From assembly GCA_029265335.1 (NCBI GenBank), contig JAJUJN010000137.1, forward strand, positions 1-6,016: 6,016 nt of DNA, written 5' to 3'. The notes under the pieces are model-generated. The model did no database searches. It was not told where the DNA came from and saw only the letters and a program-made list of their open reading frames with translations. The first letter of the stretch is position 1; each line of letters begins with the position of its first letter. Below are positions 1 to 4,242 of this stretch, piece by piece. Position numbers and translations under genes: made by a program. This stretch comes from Alcaligenaceae bacterium. Its GTDB lineage: Bacteria > Pseudomonadota > Gammaproteobacteria > Burkholderiales > Burkholderiaceae_B.

Positions 1-121
1 GTTCTTCTTATGTTTTTTACGCTGCGGTATCGGCGCGCTTCGGCCGAGAGCGGGCTACGTGATCTATTGGGTCACTTGTCTACTCACTCGAGCGGCTTTT
101 TTGCGTTCGATGGCATGCGAA

Positions 122-142
122 GGTGGGTTTCTTGTTCCCACC
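122..142. other. Perfect 6-bp inverted repeat with 9-nt loop upstream of the CBS gene
   Basis: GGTGGG (122-127) and CCCACC (137-142) form a perfect stem around a T-rich nine-base loop. No T-run follows, so it does not look like a terminator for a gene entering from the left. The predicted -35 box of the CBS-gene promoter (132-137) starts in its loop, so it could be a regulator-binding dyad rather than an RNA structure. No function is assigned. Confidence 0.35.
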
Positions 143-160
143 CCACACCGCTCGTAGAAT
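132..160 (+). promoter_or_regulatory. Probable sigma70-type promoter of the CBS-domain gene
   Basis: The -10 box TAGAAT (155-160) matches the consensus at five of six positions. A weak -35 box TTGTTC (132-137) lies 17 nt upstream. Transcription would start near 167, giving a leader of about 50 nt before the ATG at 216. The call rests mainly on the good -10 box and the correct spacing. Confidence 0.45.
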
Positions 161-170
161 AGGCTGGCAA

Positions 171-201
171 GAAGCCGCAACACCCCGTTGAGTGTTGCTT
201 C
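171..201 (+). other. Leader stem-loop just upstream of the CBS-gene ribosome binding site
   Basis: GAAG (171-174) pairs with CTTC (198-201), and CAACAC (178-183) pairs with GTGTTG (192-197). This gives ten base pairs with a three-base bulge (175-177) and an eight-base loop (184-191). The structure would lie inside the predicted 5' leader and ends four bases before the Shine-Dalgarno sequence, leaving it exposed. It could stabilise the mRNA or affect translation; neither is shown. Confidence 0.4.
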
Positions 202-205
202 AAGC

Positions 206-210
206 GGAGG
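206..210 (+). promoter_or_regulatory. Ribosome binding site that fixes the CBS-gene start at 216
   Basis: GGAGG ends five bases before the ATG at 216. An in-frame GTG at 192 would add eight residues but has no such site, lies inside the leader stem-loop, and its extra residues are not part of the CBS fold. Confidence 0.8.
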
Positions 211-215
211 CCGCC

Positions 216-665
216 ATGTCCACACTGATTCGACACCTCAAAGCCGTCGCGGCTGAAAAATTAATCACTCTGGGGCATCACGCTCAATTGACCGAAGCCG
301 CCCAGCTCCTGGGCCGACGCGGCCACGACCTCGTGGTGATCTGTAACGACGACGAGCTGTTGGCCGGGGTTGTCACCCGCACCGACATCGTGTCAAGAAT
401 CGGCGAGTGTGTGGGCCGCACCTGCACCATGCCAGTGGCCGACGTGATGACGCGTGAAGTGGTGGCCTGTCGCCCCGACGACACCGTGGAAGACGTATGG
501 CAAGAGCTGCATACCCGCGGCCTGGTGCATCTTCCCGTGATTGATCACACCACGCGACCCATCGGCATCCTCTCGGCACGCGACGTGCTGCACGCGCTCC
601 TGCAAGAAGTCGAGTACCAAGAAGGCTTGCTGCGCGATTACGTGATGGGTGTGGGTTATCGGTAG
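216..665 (+). CDS. Stand-alone two-CBS-domain protein (149 aa)
   Basis: This small soluble protein consists almost entirely of two CBS domains in tandem (a Bateman module). CBS1 spans about residues 8-65 and CBS2 about 74-131. Each ends with the (S/T)xxD motif that usually contacts the ribose of a bound adenine nucleotide: T54-D57 in GVVTRTD and S120-D123 in GILSARD. The module begins CBS2 with the common DVMT sequence (77-80). There is no enzyme, channel or DNA-binding domain, no signal peptide and no membrane segment. Such proteins are thought to sense ATP/AMP/SAM-type ligands and act on a partner protein, so a cytosolic energy-sensing role is inferred from the family. It is transcribed towards the CoA-transferase gene with a 27-nt gap and has its own promoter, so it is probably not functionally tied to the carboxylase genes. 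The family assignment is firm; ligand and partner are unknown. Confidence 0.88.
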   Translation: MSTLIRHLKAVAAEKLITLGHHAQLTEAAQLLGRRGHDLVVICNDDELLAGVVTRTDIVSRIGECVGRTCTMPVADVMTREVVACRPDDTVEDVWQELHTRGLVHLPVIDHTTRPIGILSARDVLHALLQEVEYQEGLLRDYVMGVGYR

Positions 666-671
666 TGAGGT

Positions 672-699
672 GGGCTGGGCAGGGGCATGCCTTCAGCTC
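672..699. terminator. Imperfect hairpin between convergent genes, possible shared terminator
   Basis: GGGCTG (672-677) pairs with CAGCTC (694-699) with one G-U pair, and GGCA (678-681) pairs with TGCC (688-691) around a six-base loop, leaving a two-base bulge at 692-693. It fills the gap between the CBS gene (ends 665) and the CoA-transferase stop codon (693-695), which it overlaps. Neither side has a clear T-run, so it is at best a weak factor-independent terminator. Confidence 0.35.
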
Positions 700-1943
700 C
701 TGTTCTCGATGGCACCCACGACACCGGTCGCCAACAATTCCTGAATGCGGGTTTCGCTGTAATTCAGCTCATCGCGCAGCACGGCCACGGTGTCTTCGCC
801 GATGTCATGACCAGCGTGACGCACTGAGCCGGGATTGTCGGAGAGCTTGGGCACGATGCCGCTCTGGACGGTGGTGCCCAGTACCGGATGCTCCACATCG
901 ATCAGCATTTCACGGACACGATAATGCGGGTCTTCAAAAATATCGGCCATGGTGTAAACCCGCGATACGGGAACCTGGGCTTCGAGCAGCATCGCCTCGA
1001 GTTCGGCGCCGGTGTGCTGGAGGGTCCAGGCGGCTACCTCGGCGTCCATGGCCTGCATATTCTCGGCGCGTGCGCGCACCGTGGCGTAGCGTGGGTCGGT
1101 GAGCAGTTCGGGGCGTTGCATCACGCCCACCAGGCGCTCGTAGATGGCGGCGTTGTTGGCGGCGATGAGCACGTAGCTGTCGTCTTTGGTGGGGTAGAGG
1201 CTGTTGGGCGCGAAGGCCTGAAGGTTGGGACCGTTTCTGAACGGAATCTTGCCCAGCTTCTGGTAGGCAGGCACCAGGCCTTCCATCATGGAAAACGCAG
1301 ATTCGTAGAGGGCAGCATCCACCACCTGGCCCTTGCCGGTGCGCGTGCGGGCCCACAGAGCCATCATCGCGCCAAACGCGGCGTACACCGCGGTGAGATA
1401 GTCGGTGGTGGCCAGCGCCACGCGGCTGGGCGGACGATCGGGGTCGCCGGTGAGGTAGCGCACGCCGCCGAACGCTTCGCAGATGGCGCCATAACCGGGA
1501 CGTTGCGCATTGGGTCCGTCTTGCCCATAGCCGCTGATGCGCACCATCACCAATCCTGGGTTGTCAGCAGAAAGCACGTCGTAACCCAGGCCGAGCCGCT
1601 CGAGCACGCCCGGTCGGTTGTTTTCGATGAGAACGTCGGCGCGGCGGATGAGTTCGCGGGCGATGGCGTGGCCTTCGGGCGATTTGAGATCAATGGCGAC
1701 CGTGCGTTTGCCGCGCATCAGGCTGACGCCTTGCAATGAGACGTCGTCGACAAAGTCGCCCAACAGCCGGGCAGGGTCGCCCTCCCGAGGCTCGAGTTTG
1801 ATCACATCCGCGCCGAAATCGGCCATGAGTCGGGCACAGGCGGGGCCTGCGAAGGTGCTGCAGATCTCAACGACGCGCACGCCCTCGAGGGCACCTTCGG
1901 GCAGATTGGCGAGAGGGGAATTGGGGTGAGACTGCACGACCAT
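693..1943 (-). CDS. CaiB/BaiF family (class III) CoA-transferase (416 aa)
   Basis: Class III CoA-transferases move CoA from an acyl-CoA donor to a carboxylic acid through an aspartyl-CoA intermediate, in the cytosol. The protein has the family layout: an N-terminal segment with VRVVEICSTFAGP (22-34) and ADFGADVIKLE (41-51), the block ENNRPGVLERLGLGY (107-121), and D181 in TTDYLTAVYA at the position of the catalytic aspartate (Asp169 in formyl-CoA transferase). RTGKGQVVDAALYES (201-215) follows. The length of about 400 residues is normal. The ATG at 1943 is preceded by GGAG only three bases away, so the GTG two codons downstream is a possible alternative. The frame stays open to 2138, but those 65 extra residues do not resemble the family and overlap marR. 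The gene lies 121 nt downstream of marR on the same strand, with its own predicted promoter inside a MarR-type operator. Donor and acceptor acids cannot be told from sequence. Confidence 0.9.
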   Translation of the reverse strand: MVVQSHPNSPLANLPEGALEGVRVVEICSTFAGPACARLMADFGADVIKLEPREGDPARLLGDFVDDVSLQGVSLMRGKRTVAIDLKSPEGHAIARELIRRADVLIENNRPGVLERLGLGYDVLSADNPGLVMVRISGYGQDGPNAQRPGYGAICEAFGGVRYLTGDPDRPPSRVALATTDYLTAVYAAFGAMMALWARTRTGKGQVVDAALYESAFSMMEGLVPAYQKLGKIPFRNGPNLQAFAPNSLYPTKDDSYVLIAANNAAIYERLVGVMQRPELLTDPRYATVRARAENMQAMDAEVAAWTLQHTGAELEAMLLEAQVPVSRVYTMADIFEDPHYRVREMLIDVEHPVLGTTVQSGIVPKLSDNPGSVRHAGHDIGEDTVAVLRDELNYSETRIQELLATGVVGAIENRS

Positions 1944-1970
1944 GTACTCCGTAACCGTAGATAAGTGCCC

Positions 1971-2006
1971 CCACCCAGCAGTAGCTGTGCTACCTACCGC
2001 CGGTGG
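1971..2006 (-). other. Two-tier stem-loop in the CoA-transferase leader
   Basis: CCACC (1971-1975) pairs with GGTGG (2002-2006), enclosing a perfect five-bp hairpin of GTAGC (1981-1985) and GCTAC (1989-1993) with a three-base loop. If transcription starts near 2021, the structure occupies the middle of the roughly 78-nt leader and ends 27 nt before the start codon. No T-run follows and no known riboswitch is recognised, so a regulatory role is only possible. Confidence 0.3.
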
Positions 2007-2027
2007 CAAGGACAGGTTCAGAACTCG

Positions 2028-2056
2028 ATGATCGCGGAATTCTGCAATTTGGTCAA
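2028..2056 (-). promoter_or_regulatory. Probable sigma70-type promoter of the CoA-transferase gene
   Basis: Read on the minus strand, TTGACC (2056-2051) is a good -35 box, followed after 17 nt by GATCAT (2033-2028), which matches four of six -10 consensus positions. Transcription would begin near 2021. The -35 box is part of the inverted repeat at 2049-2068, so a bound regulator would block it. This promoter allows the CoA-transferase to be expressed separately from marR, although read-through from marR is also possible because I see no terminator between them. Confidence 0.45.
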
Positions 2057-2068
2057 TAAGTTGACTAA
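2049..2068. promoter_or_regulatory. Operator-like inverted repeat, probable MarR-family binding site 1
   Basis: On the plus strand, TTGGTCAA (2049-2056), a four-base spacer and TTGACTAA (2061-2068) form a palindrome with seven of eight matching arm positions. The size and AT-rich character fit MarR-family operators. It overlaps the marR stop codon (2065-2067) and contains the predicted -35 box of the CoA-transferase gene. Read on the minus strand, it matches site 2 (2551-2570) at 15 of 20 positions. Binding by the adjacent MarR protein is inferred. Confidence 0.6.
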
Positions 2069-2544
2069 CTGCTGCTGCGGGATGCTTGTACCAGCTTGAG
2101 CAGCAGGCCGCGCAGATGTTCGAGTTCCTCTTTGCCAAGCAGTTCGGCGTAGATTCCTTCCACTTCTTCGACCATGCGCCGCGTATCCTGCAAGCGCTTC
2201 AGCCCGTTTGGGGTGAAGCGCACCAGAAACGCCCGGCCGTCGCTGGGGTCGGGCTCGCGCTTGAGCAAGCCATCAAGCTCCAGCTGCTTGACGATCTTGG
2301 CGATGGCCTGTTTGGTGAGGCCAGAGCGCTGGGCAAGATCGGTGCTGCGTGTGCCTTTGGTGTCGATGTAGGGCAGCACACTCACAAACGTGTTGGAGAG
2401 CTCCGCCATGCCGTGCGCCTGCATCTGCTGCTGCGACCGGCTGAGGAAGTCGCGCCTCGCCATGAGCAGCAAACGGCCCAGGCCCAGTTCGCGGGCGCGA
2501 TCCAGGTCGACACCGTCAGGCATTCTTTTGGAGTTTTCAGACAT
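2065..2544 (-). CDS. MarR-family transcriptional regulator (159 aa)
   Basis: MarR proteins are dimeric winged-helix DNA-binding proteins, usually repressors released by a small aromatic or acyl-CoA-like ligand. The length is typical. Residues 15-60 form the N-terminal dimerisation helices. The helix-turn-helix lies at about 66-93 with recognition helix SGLTKQAIAKIVKQLELDGL (74-93). The wing follows as REPDPSDGRAFLVRFTPNG (96-114), with the D-x-R wing feature at D102-R104. The C-terminal helices (115-155) complete the dimer interface. The ATG at 2544 has no clear Shine-Dalgarno sequence, and a plausible -10 box (TACTAT) ends just six bases before it, so the mRNA may be leaderless. The gene lies between the CoA-transferase and the divergent carboxylase operon, and related palindromes sit in front of both, so it probably controls both and itself. 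The ligand is unknown; a substrate or CoA-thioester of the pathway is a reasonable guess. Confidence 0.9.
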   Translation of the reverse strand: MSENSKRMPDGVDLDRARELGLGRLLLMARRDFLSRSQQQMQAHGMAELSNTFVSVLPYIDTKGTRSTDLAQRSGLTKQAIAKIVKQLELDGLLKREPDPSDGRAFLVRFTPNGLKRLQDTRRMVEEVEGIYAELLGKEELEHLRGLLLKLVQASRSSS

Positions 2545-2550
2545 GCTTTA

Positions 2551-2570
2551 ATAGTACACTAGTTGACCAA
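2551..2570. promoter_or_regulatory. Operator-like site 2 in the marR/carboxylase divergent region
   Basis: ATAGTACA-CTAG-TTGACCAA has one perfect half-site (TTGACCAA, 2563-2570), identical to the conserved half of site 1, and a degraded partner arm at the same four-base spacing. Overall, 15 of 20 positions match site 1 read on its minus strand. The strong half contains the predicted -35 box of the carboxylase promoter, and the weak half coincides with the predicted -10 box of marR. A single bound dimer could therefore control both directions. Confidence 0.55.
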
Positions 2571-2578
2571 TGTGGCAG
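2551..2578 (-). promoter_or_regulatory. Possible marR promoter
   Basis: On the minus strand, CTGCCA (2578-2573) and TACTAT (2556-2551) are separated by 16 nt, and each matches four of six consensus positions. The start point would fall at or next to the marR ATG at 2544. The predicted operator site 2 lies across the -10 box and spacer, consistent with autoregulation. Confidence 0.35.
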
Positions 2579-2592
2579 GATAGATGCATACT
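2563..2592 (+). promoter_or_regulatory. Probable sigma70-type promoter of the carboxylase operon
   Basis: A -35 box TTGACC (2563-2568) is followed after 18 nt by CATACT (2587-2592), which matches four of six -10 positions. Transcription would start near 2599, giving a leader of about 35 nt. The -35 box is the conserved half of operator site 2, mirroring the CoA-transferase promoter. Confidence 0.45.
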
Positions 2593-2596
2593 GCCA
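2573..2596. promoter_or_regulatory. Second dyad in the divergent region (6-bp arms, 12-bp spacer)
   Basis: TGGCAG (2573-2578) and CTGCCA (2591-2596) are perfect inverted arms, with the palindrome ATGCAT (2584-2589) between them. The right arm overlaps the predicted -10 box of the carboxylase promoter and the left arm coincides with the predicted marR -35 box. It differs from the MarR-type sites, so it could be a site for another regulator or a chance repeat. Confidence 0.35.
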
Positions 2597-2633
2597 AGAC
2601 TCGAATTCTTCGCATTCGCCCAGGGGAGGCAAT

Positions 2634-4028
2634 ATGTTCAGGCATGTACTTATCGCCAATCGGGGCGCTGCAGCGGCCCGCATTTTGCGCGCCGTGAAGC
2701 AAATGGGTTTGACGGCCACGGTGGTACATGCGGAAGTCGACCGAGATTTGCCTTATGTGGCTGACGCCGATCATGCCATGCTTTTGCCTGGGAAGAACCC
2801 TCGCGCCAGTTATCTCGACTCCGCAGCACTGTTGGCGGCGCTGCGAGAGTCGGGGGCCGACGCCCTGCATCCCGGTTATGGCTTTCTCTCTGAAAATGCC
2901 GAGTTTGCACGTCAGGTGGAAAATGCCGGCGTCAGCTTCATTGGCCCGGCAGCCCAATGGATAGAAACCATGGGCCACAAAACCCAGGCACGGGAACTGA
3001 TGGAACGTCATGGTCTGCCGGTCACGCCGGGCACCGCCCCGCTGGGTGATAACGAAGCCGCCTTGCATACCGCAGCCGAAAAATTGGGCTATCCGGTGTT
3101 GGTCAAGCCCGCTGGCGGGGGTGGTGGTATTGGCATGTTGCCGGTGCACGAGCCGCAGGAGCTGGTGGCGGCCGTTTCTCGGGCCCGTCAGGCGGCCCTG
3201 CGCAGCTTCGGCGTGAGCGACGTTTACCTCGAGCCCTATTTGCAACAGCCCAGGCACATCGAATTCCAGGTTCTTGCCGATAACTACGGCAAGGTCAAAG
3301 TGCTTGGCGTGCGCGATTGCTCTGTGCAACGGCGTCATCAGAAAGTGGTGGAAGAAGCGCCGCCAGCGGCCCTGGATCCGGCCATGCTCGGCAGCATGGC
3401 GCGGCAGGTGGAATCGGCCCTGAGCACCATGGGCTACAACAATATCGGCACGGTAGAGATGCTGCTCGAAGACGGTATCTTCCATTTTTTGGAAATGAAT
3501 ACCCGCTTGCAGGTGGAGCACGCGGTGACCGAAGCCGTGACGGGGCTGGATCTGGTGAAAGCGCAGATTCAGCTGGCCGCCGGCTTGCCGCTCGACGACG
3601 TGCTTGCCCAAGAGGTGCAATCGGAGGGATGCGCCCTTGAGGCCCGTATTTATGCCGAAGATCCCATCAGCTTTTTGCCCAGCCCAGGTCCGCTCACCGA
3701 GTTGACATGGCCCGATGGCGCGAATGTGCGGGTTGAGTCGGGGTATGCACAAGGTAATGTGGTTACCCCTTGGTTCGACCCGATGATTGGCAAGTTGGTG
3801 GTGTGGGCGCCCACACGCGATGAAGCCCTGACACGCCTACGCGATGCTCTGCAGCGCACTCGCGTTGCCGGCATCAAAACCAATATTCCTTTTCTACTGC
3901 AGCTGCTGCAAAACCCGCAATACGCCGCAGGACAACTTCACACACAAATCACGCCACAGGTGGTTGCTGCGCTCAAGCAAGCGCAAAGCACGCCTACGGC
4001 TCAGGAGAAAATACATGGCGCAGCATGA
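2634..4028 (+). CDS. Biotin carboxylase subunit of an acyl-CoA carboxylase (464 aa)
   Basis: This subunit uses ATP and bicarbonate to carboxylate biotin on the separate carrier encoded next to it. It aligns with E. coli AccC along its length: N-terminal domain IANRG (7-11), HPGYGFLSENAEFA (79-92), the ATP-grasp glycine loop GGGGGIGM (161-168), RRHQKVVEEAP (233-243), and EMNTRLQVEH (287-296). Residues matching the known catalytic set are present: K116, K158, H208, H235, K237, E275, E287, N289, R291, Q293, E295 and R338. Three signature positions are unusual: NRGEIA reads NRGAAA, GGGGGRGM reads GGGGGIGM, and VEHPVTE reads VEHAVTE. The length is close to the 449 residues of AccC and there is no fused biotin domain. 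The start at 2634 is supported by GGGGAGG (2623-2629) and by the usual position of the first strand. The stop codon overlaps the carrier gene by 14 nt. The partner genes argue against this being the housekeeping AccC. Confidence 0.93.
   Translation: MFRHVLIANRGAAAARILRAVKQMGLTATVVHAEVDRDLPYVADADHAMLLPGKNPRASYLDSAALLAALRESGADALHPGYGFLSENAEFARQVENAGVSFIGPAAQWIETMGHKTQARELMERHGLPVTPGTAPLGDNEAALHTAAEKLGYPVLVKPAGGGGGIGMLPVHEPQELVAAVSRARQAALRSFGVSDVYLEPYLQQPRHIEFQVLADNYGKVKVLGVRDCSVQRRHQKVVEEAPPAALDPAMLGSMARQVESALSTMGYNNIGTVEMLLEDGIFHFLEMNTRLQVEHAVTEAVTGLDLVKAQIQLAAGLPLDDVLAQEVQSEGCALEARIYAEDPISFLPSPGPLTELTWPDGANVRVESGYAQGNVVTPWFDPMIGKLVVWAPTRDEALTRLRDALQRTRVAGIKTNIPFLLQLLQNPQYAAGQLHTQITPQVVAALKQAQSTPTAQEKIHGAA
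4004..4007 (+). promoter_or_regulatory. Ribosome binding site that fixes the biotin-carrier start at 4015
   Basis: GGAG, within AGGAGA, lies seven bases before the ATG at 4015. The same frame stays open upstream to 3844 inside the biotin carboxylase gene, but that extension has no such site and is not biotinyl-domain sequence. Confidence 0.75.
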
Positions 4029-4242
4029 AGTCATCGCCGAAGTCACGGGTACGGTTTGGAAAATTGAAGTGGCAGTGGGCCAGACCATCGAAGCCGAGGA
4101 GCCCGTATTGATCGCTGAATCCATGAAGATGGAAATTCCGGTGCTGGCACCTGTCGGCGGCAAGGTGATTTCGCTGGCGGTGGCCGAGGGCGACACCGTC
4201 GAGGATGGTCAGGTGGTAGCCATCATCGAGGCAGGGGCATGA
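4015..4242 (+). CDS. Minimal biotin/lipoyl-type carrier protein (75 aa)
   Basis: This is a free-standing biotinyl domain that swings carboxybiotin between the carboxylase and carboxyltransferase active sites. The whole protein is one flattened beta-barrel domain. The attachment motif AESMKMEIP spans residues 34-42, with K38 as the lysine expected to be biotinylated by a host biotin ligase. The usual motif is EAMKM, and here serine replaces alanine, a variant found in small carriers of this type. A conserved TGTVWKIEV stretch (11-19) and a GGKVISLAV stretch (48-56) form the two half-barrels around the lysine hairpin. It lacks the proline/alanine-rich N-terminal linker of the AccB type. Its start overlaps the biotin carboxylase gene by 14 nt, and its stop overlaps the carboxyltransferase start in ATGA, so the three are probably translationally coupled. 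A lipoyl role is unlikely given the ESMKM sequence and the neighbours. Confidence 0.93.
   Translation: MAQHEVIAEVTGTVWKIEVAVGQTIEAEEPVLIAESMKMEIPVLAPVGGKVISLAVAEGDTVEDGQVVAIIEAGA

Noticed and set aside
89..109. T-run (97-102) after GCGGC as an intrinsic terminator
   Set aside because: No stem precedes the T-run. The only local pairing (CGAGCG 89-94 with CGTTCG 104-109) puts the T-run in the loop, which is not terminator geometry.
10..162. 50-codon plus-strand open frame (ATG at 10, stop at 160-162)
   Set aside because: It has no ribosome binding site, reads across the promoter and the 122-142 dyad, and its composition is unlike a folded protein. Most likely a chance frame.
192..215. GTG at 192 as the CBS-protein start
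   Set aside because: It lies inside a stem-loop without a ribosome site, while the ATG at 216 has GGAGG at ideal distance.
684..691. Palindrome GGCATGCC as a regulatory site
   Set aside because: It is only eight bases long, in a convergent gap with no promoter, and is better explained as part of the imperfect hairpin at 672-699 or as chance.
888..1739. 283-codon plus-strand frame opposite the CoA-transferase
   Set aside because: It is a shadow of the minus-strand gene, rich in His, Gly and Ala as expected for antisense of GC-rich coding DNA, with no recognisable domain.
1944..2138. 65-residue N-terminal extension of the CoA-transferase (start at 2138)
   Set aside because: The added residues do not resemble the CaiB family, overlap the marR coding end, and would run through the predicted operator and promoter.
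2559..3752. 397-codon minus-strand frame opposite the biotin carboxylase
   Set aside because: The plus strand encodes an unmistakable biotin carboxylase with catalytic residues in order. The antisense frame is His/Gly/Arg-rich and has no family features.
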